Origin: a bacterium
GTDB taxonomy: Bacteria; Blakebacterota; Blakebacteria; Blakebacterales; Blakebacteraceae
Length of the DNA: 17,944 nt
Assembly: GCA_025774615.1 (NCBI GenBank)
Contig: JALGVQ010000031.1
Coordinates: 1-17,944 of the forward strand
Reading direction: 5' to 3'
Part shown: positions 1-7,241 of the stretch, one piece after another
Position numbering within the stretch: position 1 is the first letter of the stretch
Layout: the number at the start of each line of letters is the position of its first letter
Program-made: the position numbers and the translations under genes
Notes under the pieces: model-generated
What the model saw: the letters and a program-made list of their open reading frames with translations, nothing else
Database searches by the model: none
What the model was told of the DNA's origin: nothing

Positions 1-635
1 TACGCCCTCAGGTACCGGGGTGTGGAGGACGCGGCTGCGCTCACCTTCTTCGGTGATGGTGCGTCCTCAGAGGGGGATGTCTATGAGGCCATGAACTTCG
101 CGGGTGTCTGGAACGTCCCTGTCGTTTTCGTCTGTCAGAACAACCAGTGGGCCATCTCAGTACCCCGTTCCCACCAGTCGGCCGCTTCCACTCTCGCCCA
201 GAAGGCGATCGCGGCTGGTATCAGAGGGATCCAGGTCGATGGCAACGATGTACTGGCGATGTATGCCGCCACGAAGGAAGCGCTCGAGCGTGCCAGGTCC
301 GGAGAGGGCCCGACACTGATCGAAGCGATGACCTATCGCCTGTTGATGCACACAACAGCCGACGATCCGAAGAAGTACCGTGACGAGGCTGAGGAGCAGG
401 AGGCGTGGACGCGTGAACCGCTGATCAGATACCGGGCCTATCTCGAGGAGAACAGAAAGCGCTTGAAGAGGAACTGGCTGCTGAGATCGAGGGTGTGGTA
501 CAGGAATTCGAAGCGATGACCGATTTCCCGCCCGAGATCCTCTTCGACCATGTGTACGGCACGAATCATGATGAGATCGAGGCGCAGAAAGCACAGTTCC
601 TGGCCAATCTGAACAGGGAGCAGGCCGATGCCTAA
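1..635 (+). CDS. pdhA: Pyruvate (2-oxo acid) dehydrogenase E1 component, alpha subunit; 5' end outside window, one-base frameshift
   Basis: This is the thiamine-diphosphate-binding half of the E1 decarboxylase, which with E1 beta decarboxylates pyruvate (or a branched 2-oxo acid) and passes the acyl group to the E2 lipoyl arm in the cytoplasm. The reading frame is open from base 1. The fragment shows the TPP/Mg motif, GDG at fragment residues 18-20 and NN at 47-48. Frame 1 stops at 517-519 after an implausible basic tail. The family-like acidic C-terminus (QKALEEELAAE onward, then FPPEILFDHVYGTNHDE) continues in frame 3 from about base 450 to TAA at 633-635. One G appears to be missing in the GAG-rich stretch at 445-452. 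The frame-3 stop overlaps the pdhB start (ATGCCTAA), which supports it as the true end. About 210 C-terminal residues are present, against roughly 330-370 in the family. Whether the substrate is pyruvate or a branched-chain acid is not settled by sequence. Confidence 0.9.
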
Positions 636-1608
636 ACTGAATATGGTACAGGCCATCAACCTCGGAATGGACCAGGAGATGGCCAGGGATGACAGTGTCG
701 TGATGCTCGGTGAAGATGTCGGTGTCGACGGCGGTGTTTTCAGGGTGACCGACGGTCTCATCGACAAGTACGGCAAGGAGCGGGTGATCGATACCCCCCT
801 GGCCGAGTCGGGGATCATGGGTACCGCAATCGGGATGGCTCTCGCCGGCCTGCGACCGGTAGCCGAGATGCAGTTCTCAGGCTTCTCCTATCTGGCTATC
901 CCACAGCTGGAAGGGCACGCCTCAAGGCTCCGTCAGCGGACCCTCGGACAGCAGACGGTTCCGCTGGTCGTGCGCATGCCATACGGCGGAGGGGTGCGCG
1001 CGCTGGAACACCATTCGGAGAGCCGGGAGGCCACATACGGGACCTTCCCCGGGCTCAAAGTGCTCATCCCTTCCACTCCGCGGAACGCGCGGGCAGCGAT
1101 CGTGGCTGCCATCCGCGATCCTGACCCGGTGATCTTCATGGAACCGAAGCATATCTACCGGGCCTTCAAAGAGGAAGTGCCGGAGGAGGAAGAGGTAGTG
1201 GAGATCGGGAAGGCACAGATCGTGCAGGCGGGCAGCGACCTGACCGTAGTCGCTTTCGGTGCTATGATGAGACCGACCCTCACGGCAGTCGAAGAGGTGC
1301 AGAGGGCTCGTGGGACCTCGATCGAAGTGATCGACCTGCTCACGATCTCGCCGATGGATTCGGTAACAGTGGTCGAGTCGGTGAAAAAGACGGGTCGTTG
1401 TGTTCTGGTCCAGGAAGCGCCGAAGACATTCAGTGTCTCATCGGAACTGACTGCCCGGATCAACGACCACGCCCTCATGTACCTCGAGGCACCGGTACGC
1501 AGAGTCACCGGTTACGATGTGGTGACTCCTTACTTTGGCAGGGAACTGGATTTCATTCCGAACGCGAACCGGATCAGGCGGGAAATCGAGGAAACAATCG
1601 ATTTCTAA
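628..1608 (+). CDS. pdhB: Pyruvate (2-oxo acid) dehydrogenase E1 component, beta subunit
   Basis: E1 beta partners E1 alpha in the alpha2beta2 decarboxylase of the pyruvate dehydrogenase complex. The 326-residue product has the usual full length. It carries the family hallmarks MLGEDVG (residues 26-32), DTPLAESGIMG (55-65, with Glu60 as the expected TPP-activating glutamate) and EHHS (127-130), followed by a transketolase C-terminal domain with VIDLLTISPMD. The ATG overlaps the pdhA frame-3 stop by eight bases, and a GGGAG ribosome-binding site lies about seven bases upstream, so translation is probably coupled to pdhA. The gene is followed after 27 bases by pdhC. Confidence 0.96.
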   Translation: MPKLNMVQAINLGMDQEMARDDSVVMLGEDVGVDGGVFRVTDGLIDKYGKERVIDTPLAESGIMGTAIGMALAGLRPVAEMQFSGFSYLAIPQLEGHASRLRQRTLGQQTVPLVVRMPYGGGVRALEHHSESREATYGTFPGLKVLIPSTPRNARAAIVAAIRDPDPVIFMEPKHIYRAFKEEVPEEEEVVEIGKAQIVQAGSDLTVVAFGAMMRPTLTAVEEVQRARGTSIEVIDLLTISPMDSVTVVESVKKTGRCVLVQEAPKTFSVSSELTARINDHALMYLEAPVRRVTGYDVVTPYFGRELDFIPNANRIRREIEETIDF

Positions 1609-1635
1609 TCCCCTTTCAGGGAACAGGAGGCCGAG

Positions 1636-2979
1636 GTGTACGAGTTCAAACTACCCGATCTTGGCGAAGGCATTCAGGAGGGCGAGATCCTCAAGTGGCA
1701 CGTCACCGAGGGCGACGAGATCGCCATGGACGCCCCGCTTGTGGACGTGGAGACCGATAAAGCCGCAGTAACCATCCCCTCCCCTGCCGCCGGGAAGGTA
1801 ACGAATCTCGCCGGTGGTGTCGGTGACATCGTGAATGTCGGACAGATCGTCGCGATGATCGGTGATGGAGAGGGAACTCCGGCTGTTCCACCGGCACCAG
1901 CGGTAGAGGCAGATGTCGCAGCAGCGGGTGAGATCCTGCCGGAGCCCACTGCCGAAACGGCCGCGCCGGCTGTCGCCGGAACGCCTGCCACGTCTGAACC
2001 TCCGGTTCATCCTGGAACGGTTCCGGCCGCCCCGGCTACCCGCCGCCTGGCCAGAGAACTGGGAATCAACATCAATCTGGTACCGCCCACCGGCCCTGCA
2101 GGACGGGTCACTCCTGAGGATATACGTGCCTTTTCCGAGGGTATGGTTCCGGCGACTGAAGCGTTCGAAGTCCCCGAGGCTGCAGAACACCGTGCCGAGG
2201 TCGAGATGGCAGCCGCGGCAGCATCCTCGATCCCCTTCCTCGACATCGAACCCCTTCCCGATTTCAGCCAGTGGGGCGAGATCGAAGAGGAGGACCTCCG
2301 TTCGATCCGCAGGAAAGTAGCTCACCGGATGGTCACCTCGATGATACTGGTGCCGCACGTCGCCCACATGGACGAAGCGGACGTCACCATGCTCGAGGAG
2401 TTCCGTCAGAAGGAGAAGAAACGTCTGAGCGAGGTGGAAGGCCCCAAACTCACCATGCTCCCCTTCATCATCAAGGCAGTGACCGCGGGATTGAAAGCGA
2501 CTCCGGCGTTCAACGCCAGTCTCGATCCCTTCCGTGAAAAGATCGTCCACAAGAAATATATCAACATCGGTATCGCGGTGGACACCGGCCGCGGGCTCGT
2601 GGTTCCGGTGGTGAGGAACACCGACTGCAAGAGTATCTCCCAGATCGCGGCCGACATCGAAGATCTGGCGAACCGGGCACGTGAGGGCAAGCTCACGGTC
2701 GATGAGATGCGCGGCGGCACGTTCACCATCACCAACGTCGGCCCTCTCGGAGGTACCGCTCTCATCCCCACGATCAATTACCCCGAGGTCGCGATCCTCG
2801 GGATGGGGAAGGCACAGGATAAACCGGTCGTGCGCGATGGCGAGGTCGTGATCCGCAGGATCCTGCCTCTTACCCTGGCATTCGATCACCGGATCGCCGA
2901 CGGCGCCGACGCGGCGCGATTCGTGACCGAGATGATCCGACAGCTCTCCGATCCCGCCTTGCTGCTTCTGGAGGCATGA
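1636..2979 (+). CDS. pdhC: Dihydrolipoamide acyltransferase (E2) of pyruvate/2-oxo acid dehydrogenase
   Basis: E2 is the core of the complex: its swinging lipoyl arm takes the acyl group from E1 and transfers it to CoA. The 447-residue protein has one N-terminal lipoyl domain (about 1-78; VDVETDKAAV with the lipoylated Lys42), a long Pro/Ala/Glu-rich linker (about 80-130), a peripheral subunit-binding domain (about 131-167; ATRRLARELG and GPAGRVTPEDI), a second linker, and a catalytic domain (about 217-447) with DHRIADG holding His418 and Asp422. The start is GTG, fixed by a perfect AGGAGG at 1625-1630 with a five-base spacer. E2 proteins differ in lipoyl-domain number; this one has a single domain, as in many Gram-positive-type and branched-chain complexes. 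Confidence 0.95.
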   Translation: MYEFKLPDLGEGIQEGEILKWHVTEGDEIAMDAPLVDVETDKAAVTIPSPAAGKVTNLAGGVGDIVNVGQIVAMIGDGEGTPAVPPAPAVEADVAAAGEILPEPTAETAAPAVAGTPATSEPPVHPGTVPAAPATRRLARELGININLVPPTGPAGRVTPEDIRAFSEGMVPATEAFEVPEAAEHRAEVEMAAAAASSIPFLDIEPLPDFSQWGEIEEEDLRSIRRKVAHRMVTSMILVPHVAHMDEADVTMLEEFRQKEKKRLSEVEGPKLTMLPFIIKAVTAGLKATPAFNASLDPFREKIVHKKYINIGIAVDTGRGLVVPVVRNTDCKSISQIAADIEDLANRAREGKLTVDEMRGGTFTITNVGPLGGTALIPTINYPEVAILGMGKAQDKPVVRDGEVVIRRILPLTLAFDHRIADGADAARFVTEMIRQLSDPALLLLEA

Positions 2980-2983
2980 GATC

Positions 2984-4390
2984 ATGGTAATGGGACAATT
3001 CAACGCGGAAACGGAACTGGCCATCATCGGCGGCGGACCCGGCGGGTACGTAGCAGCGTTGCGGGCTGCCGACCTTGGCAAAGAAGTTCTCCTGATCGAA
3101 GAACGGGAGAGCCTGGGCGGAGTCTGCCTCACCGAAGGGTGCATCCCTTCGAAGACACTGATCAATGTGGTCGACCTGGCAAACTCGGCAAAGAACGCCG
3201 GGCAGATGGGACTCACATTCCGTGATCTCACCATCGACCGGGAAGCCCTGCTGGCATGGTCGGACAAGATCGTGAAAACGCTCACCGGGGGTGTCAGTTC
3301 GCTGGTGAAACGTCGCGGCATCGAGGTAATCCATGGTCGGGCCCGCTTCACCGATGAACACAACCTGTATCTCGAGGGCGCCGGCACGGTCCAGTTCAAG
3401 GAGTGCATCATCGCGACCGGTTCACGGATCAACGAGCTGCCGGCGGCCTACGATCTGCCGGTCTGGTCATCGGCCGAAGCGCTGCGTCTGCCCGAGATCC
3501 CGAAGACCCTGCTCGTGGTCGGGGGAGGCTACATCGGGCTGGAGATGGGTCTGGTCTATGCCGGGCTCGGATCGAAGGTGACCATGGTCGACCTCTCCCC
3601 CCGTTTTCTGGAAGGGGCGGACCACGACCTGGTGGATATCATGGTGAAACACTGCCAGAAATGTTTCGAGGAAGTGAAGTTCGACTCGAAGGTCACGGAT
3701 ATCGAAGAACGGAACGGCGGATTCGCCGTGAGTGTCGAACATGAAGGGGAAGTCACGACCGGTCAATACGATCGGGTCCTGGTCGCGATAGGCCGCAAGC
3801 CGAACACCGATGATCTCGGTCTGGAGAACACCGCCATCAAACTGGACGATCACGGCCTGATCCCCGTGGATGAGACGATGAGGACGGTCGCTCCACACAT
3901 ATTCGCCATCGGTGACGTGGTCCCTGGTCCGGCACTGGCCCACAAGGCCAGCCGTGAGGGAAAGGTCGCCGCCGAGGCAGCGGCCGGACACGTTTCGGCT
4001 TTCGACAACCGTGCCATCCCCGCTGTCGTCTTCACCGATCCCGAGATTGCCTGGACAGGTCTCACCGAACGGGATGCTGAAGCGCAGGGAATACCGGTGA
4101 ACATCGGACGTTTCCCGCTCCGGGCACTCGGACGGGCCCGCACCCTCGGTCGTGTCGAGGGTCTGGTGAAGGTCATCGCTGATCCGGAGAACGGGCTTGT
4201 CCTCGGAGTCGGTATGGTCGGACCGCATGTATCTGAACTGATCTCAGAGGGAACTCTGGCAATCGAAATGGGCGCCACCCTGGAGGACCTGATGGTCACC
4301 GTGCACCCCCATCCCACCCTCTCGGAAGCGATCATGGAGGCAGCTGAGGTCGCGGCGGGATCCCCGATCCACATTCCACCCGCTACATAG
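2984..4390 (+). CDS. lpdA: Dihydrolipoyl dehydrogenase (E3)
   Basis: E3 reoxidises the dihydrolipoyl arm of E2 with FAD and NAD+, completing the complex cycle. The 468-residue product is full length. It has the FAD-binding GGGPGG (residues 16-21), the redox-active disulfide in GGVCLTEGCIPS (Cys48 and Cys53), an NAD-binding GGGYIG in the central domain, the second FAD contact IFAIGDVV, and the C-terminal dyad HPTLSE (His443, Glu448). The start at 2984 lies nine bases after GGAGG (2970-2974) and four bases after the pdhC stop; an in-frame ATG at 2990 would give a protein two codons shorter and has worse spacing. Confidence 0.96.
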   Translation: MVMGQFNAETELAIIGGGPGGYVAALRAADLGKEVLLIEERESLGGVCLTEGCIPSKTLINVVDLANSAKNAGQMGLTFRDLTIDREALLAWSDKIVKTLTGGVSSLVKRRGIEVIHGRARFTDEHNLYLEGAGTVQFKECIIATGSRINELPAAYDLPVWSSAEALRLPEIPKTLLVVGGGYIGLEMGLVYAGLGSKVTMVDLSPRFLEGADHDLVDIMVKHCQKCFEEVKFDSKVTDIEERNGGFAVSVEHEGEVTTGQYDRVLVAIGRKPNTDDLGLENTAIKLDDHGLIPVDETMRTVAPHIFAIGDVVPGPALAHKASREGKVAAEAAAGHVSAFDNRAIPAVVFTDPEIAWTGLTERDAEAQGIPVNIGRFPLRALGRARTLGRVEGLVKVIADPENGLVLGVGMVGPHVSELISEGTLAIEMGATLEDLMVTVHPHPTLSEAIMEAAEVAAGSPIHIPPAT

Positions 4391-4420
4391 CGTCATGTCA
4401 CGTGACAGCGCCATACATCA

Positions 4421-5038
4421 GTGATCGGTTCGTACGATCACGATGAATCCCTCCTGGAGGCCACGCGGGATGATGGACAATCCCACGTCAGGGTATACCG
4501 TCACCCTGGGACCGCCGTGGTTCTGGGCAGGGGAAGTGATCCGGAGAGGGAACTAGACCTTACCGCCTGCCTCGCCGATCAGGTACCTCTGACACGCCGA
4601 CGGGGTGGCGGCTGCGCGGTGGTACTCGACCCGGGAAACCTGATCGTATCAGTAACACTCCCCCTGCCGGGCCTCACCGGTATCAGCCGGGCATATGATG
4701 ATCTCACCCGATGGATGATCGATGGACTGGAACTGGCCGGCGTGAAGGATGTAGAGCGGGCGGGCACGAGTGATCTCTCACTGGAGGGAAAAAAGGTCGG
4801 CGGCTCCTGCATATACCGGGCCCCGGGACTGCTCTTCTACTCGACCACCCTGCTGGTCGATCCCAATCTCAAGCTTGTCGAACGCTACCTGCGTCATCCC
4901 CCGCGGGAACCGGAGTACCGGAGGGGCCGCTCTCACCGGGAGTTCATGCTGTCGCTCACAGAGGTAATGGAATCGGATGATGCCGCAGGATTCCAGGAAC
5001 GGCTCACCGAGTCGCTCCTGGCAGATCCCCCCTGCTGA
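4421..5038 (+). CDS. Lipoate-protein ligase-like protein (BPL/LplA/LipB fold)
   Basis: This is probably a lipoate- or octanoate-transferring enzyme that modifies lipoyl domains such as Lys42 of the adjacent E2. The 205-residue protein has the family signatures RRGGGCAVVLDPGN (residues 60-73; compare the RR-GGG-H-D-GN pattern) and GKKVGGSC (123-130, with the expected catalytic lysine at 124 or 125), followed by a TLLVD strand and a terminal YRRGRSHREF segment. It is short: the C-terminal accessory domain of E. coli LplA is absent. The GTG start has no good ribosome-binding site, and an in-frame TGA at 4403-4405 leaves no earlier start, so the N-terminus is at the minimum for the fold. It lies 30 bases after lpdA and is probably in the same operon. 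A ligase, a LipM-type octanoyltransferase or a LipL-type amidotransferase cannot be told apart here. Confidence 0.8.
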   Translation: MIGSYDHDESLLEATRDDGQSHVRVYRHPGTAVVLGRGSDPERELDLTACLADQVPLTRRRGGGCAVVLDPGNLIVSVTLPLPGLTGISRAYDDLTRWMIDGLELAGVKDVERAGTSDLSLEGKKVGGSCIYRAPGLLFYSTTLLVDPNLKLVERYLRHPPREPEYRRGRSHREFMLSLTEVMESDDAAGFQERLTESLLADPPC

Positions 5039-5056
5039 TCCTCCTGTCTGTTCGTA

Positions 5057-7111
5057 TCAGTAACCACCCCCGAACCGGAGGGAACCTGAATCAAAGAGCG
5101 GATCCCCGCCATGGCAGTCCTCGCAGGAGAAGGCATCGCGCGTGATGCCGTGACTCAGTTTCAGTGTTCCCATCTGGCGCATCCACCGGTCTTCGACGTT
5201 GCCCCTGTTCTCCTCATCGAGTGGATAATCCCTCGCCCAGCCATCCACACCGAAGTAGTACATGAACTCGTCCATCATGTAGAGGTCGAAGGGGAGTTCA
5301 TACATCCGCTTCACCATGATGTTGGCGACGGCGGTCTCCATGGCCTTCCTCGGGTCCCCCTCACCTGAATAGACCGCATAATCGAAGGGGAGGATCATGG
5401 CGCCGAACGGCCCCCGGTTGGCCATATCCTCATACATGCGGGCGTTGAAGAGCTTGAAGGGGTAGATTTTGCTCTCCCCCATCTCCATGATCGGCCTCAG
5501 GTTCTCCTCGATCATCGATGTCCGCTGCTCGAGCATCTCCGGGGTGAGCTGGGAGAGGGTGTCGAATACCCGTTCCAGATAGACATCGATGTTGATGTTC
5601 CTGCCTTCGAAGGCGCGCTCCGCACCCGCCCGTATCGCTGCCCGCACCTCCGGGTCGTCGAACCTCGTCATCTGGTTCATCAGCGGGTTGTATTCAGGCG
5701 CTTCCCCGGGGGGACTTCCGAGCGCGTTCGCGAGAAAGGTACCCTGCCCGTTCCACCAGAGGTAGGAGACGGCCATCCGCATATCTCCACTCCGGAAGAT
5801 ATCGGTCGGAGTCCAGAGCCCCTCTTCATCATTCCAGCTCTGTTCGATCCAGTCCCGCAGCACGACGTTCTGTTCTCTCAGCCCGGTGATATGGCACGTC
5901 TCACAGGCGATGAAGGAGGTGTGCCGATCGAGATCGGGTCCCATTCCTTCTCCCCTGCTCAGATGGGGAGTGGCCGAGTGGCACATCTCGCAGGAGACCT
6001 CCATATCGGGCAGGTCGTTCGAGACGAGGTCGGTACCCCACTGACCCCGTGCGATCTTGTGGCCGATATTCCCGTGACAATCGAGGCAGGTGAGGCCGGC
6101 AGCGGCGTGGACATCATCCTCAGGACCGAAAGGATTGGCGCGCTTGGCAGAGTCGTGGAGCAGTCGCTGGTTCTCATAGCCGATGGCCTCGAGGCCAGGA
6201 TTCCACTTGTAGGTATCGCCACCCATGTTGTGCTGGTGACAACGCAGGCAGGCCTCGGTGGTCGGCTGACCGACCGTGAGGGCGGCACGCATCGAGCGGT
6301 CCTGGTTCCAGCGGGTACCCACCTCATCCTCCACCACATATTTCTCGTTCATGTCGTACGAGGCGCTGTGGCAGATGAGGCAGTCGATCGCCTCCCAGGC
6401 ATTGGCAGGTGTCTTCAGGCCCGGAAGCATCGTCTCCGTCGCAGGGCCGTACAATCCCCCGATGTGACACTGCCCGCACCCCTCACTGCGCATGACCGTT
6501 TCACCGTGAGCGTGCTCCGGTGTGGTGGGAACCAGGGCGGCCCAGCCGGTGAAACTGAAAGAACCGGGTATCCCGCACGCCCGGTCGATCTTGCCTACGG
6601 GGATCTTGCGGTTTCCCGGCCCGTTCACCTCCCGGCCGTCATATCCCCAGGTACTGAATCCCTCATCCATCCGGTGGAGCATGTAATGAACCGTTCCGAG
6701 AACATCATCGATCGTGTCCACCTCGCGCACCGCTGAACCGTCATGGACTTCCATTGTGCGATGGCACTCGAGACAGGTCCGGGGACCTTCATACGACATG
6801 ATCCCGGCCTCCCGGAATCGGGCCACATGATCGGTGGAATAGCCGCGTCGCATCCATCCCCACTCATCATACGGCTGCATCTGTCGTTCACTCTCGATAT
6901 CGGCAGCAAGGGTTTCAAATTCGTCAGCGCTCAGGTTTTCGGCCGCGAACGCGATCGGCGGCATATCGACACCCGCATACCAGCGGAATCCAGCCGGATA
7001 GACGACCTTCCAGGCAAGAAGGATGAGCAGGACAGCAGCTGCGGATACAATCAGGAGACGGGGAGCGCCTCCCGTTCCACGCCGTGAGGAAGAACGGTCT
7101 TTGCGGGGCAT
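5057..7111 (-). CDS. Membrane-anchored octaheme cytochrome c
   Basis: This is a predicted periplasmic electron-transfer or redox enzyme. Numbered from the ATG at 7111 (684 residues), it has an N-terminal hydrophobic anchor at about 17-38 after a basic stretch. It has eight CXXCH heme-attachment motifs at 113, 212, 244, 288, 342, 374, 403 and 663. Seven lie in the first 410 residues; the eighth is 255 residues later, close to the C-terminus, after an acidic and aromatic domain without heme motifs. A longer frame begins at GTG 7171 but has no ribosome-binding site, whereas the ATG at 7111 has AAGGA with a seven-base spacer, so 7111 is preferred. The protein might belong to the octaheme reductases (tetrathionate-reductase or hydroxylamine-oxidoreductase type), but the substrate cannot be assigned by eye. 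It converges on the lipoate-ligase-like gene with an 18-base gap and lies downstream of the giant fusion gene, with an AT-rich tract between them that may hold its own promoter. Confidence 0.9.
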   Translation of the reverse strand: MPRKDRSSSRRGTGGAPRLLIVSAAAVLLILLAWKVVYPAGFRWYAGVDMPPIAFAAENLSADEFETLAADIESERQMQPYDEWGWMRRGYSTDHVARFREAGIMSYEGPRTCLECHRTMEVHDGSAVREVDTIDDVLGTVHYMLHRMDEGFSTWGYDGREVNGPGNRKIPVGKIDRACGIPGSFSFTGWAALVPTTPEHAHGETVMRSEGCGQCHIGGLYGPATETMLPGLKTPANAWEAIDCLICHSASYDMNEKYVVEDEVGTRWNQDRSMRAALTVGQPTTEACLRCHQHNMGGDTYKWNPGLEAIGYENQRLLHDSAKRANPFGPEDDVHAAAGLTCLDCHGNIGHKIARGQWGTDLVSNDLPDMEVSCEMCHSATPHLSRGEGMGPDLDRHTSFIACETCHITGLREQNVVLRDWIEQSWNDEEGLWTPTDIFRSGDMRMAVSYLWWNGQGTFLANALGSPPGEAPEYNPLMNQMTRFDDPEVRAAIRAGAERAFEGRNINIDVYLERVFDTLSQLTPEMLEQRTSMIEENLRPIMEMGESKIYPFKLFNARMYEDMANRGPFGAMILPFDYAVYSGEGDPRKAMETAVANIMVKRMYELPFDLYMMDEFMYYFGVDGWARDYPLDEENRGNVEDRWMRQMGTLKLSHGITRDAFSCEDCHGGDPLFDSGSLRFGGGY

Positions 7112-7208
7112 TCCAGATTCCTTTTCAGGCGGGCGGGCTGAAGGAACCACCTGGCAGATATGTTCCTTCACCGGATAACATGGCCGACAGGTATCAGCCG
7201 TGCAACTG

Positions 7209-7241
7209 TAAATTATCTAATTTAAGAAGATACTAAATTAT
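7209..7241 (-). promoter_or_regulatory. AT-rich tract with 16-base palindrome upstream of the octaheme cytochrome gene
   Basis: In a GC-rich window this tract is strikingly AT-rich. Bases 7209-7224 form a palindrome with seven-base arms and a two-base centre (TAAATTA TC TAATTTA). The first eight bases, TAAATTAT, recur directly at 7234-7241, overlapping the stop codon of the fusion gene. The site is about 100 bases upstream of the cytochrome start on the minus strand, which suits a promoter or operator. On the minus strand GATAAT resembles a -10 box, but no well-spaced -35 is clear, so the promoter call is tentative. Confidence 0.35.

Noticed and set aside
1651-3432. 593-residue open frame on the minus strand across pdhC and lpdA
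   Set aside because: It is antisense to two strongly recognised genes, has low-complexity His/Arg/Asp-rich composition and no recognisable motif; such long shadows are common in GC-rich DNA.
5891-6736. 281-residue plus-strand frame opposite the cytochrome
   Set aside because: The opposite strand encodes heme-binding motifs 1-7 in this stretch; the plus frame has no coherent domain.
7112-7171. Longer cytochrome N-terminus from GTG 7171
   Set aside because: There is no ribosome-binding site for the GTG, and the extension would put 20 non-signal-like residues before the signal anchor; ATG 7111 has AAGGA at good spacing.
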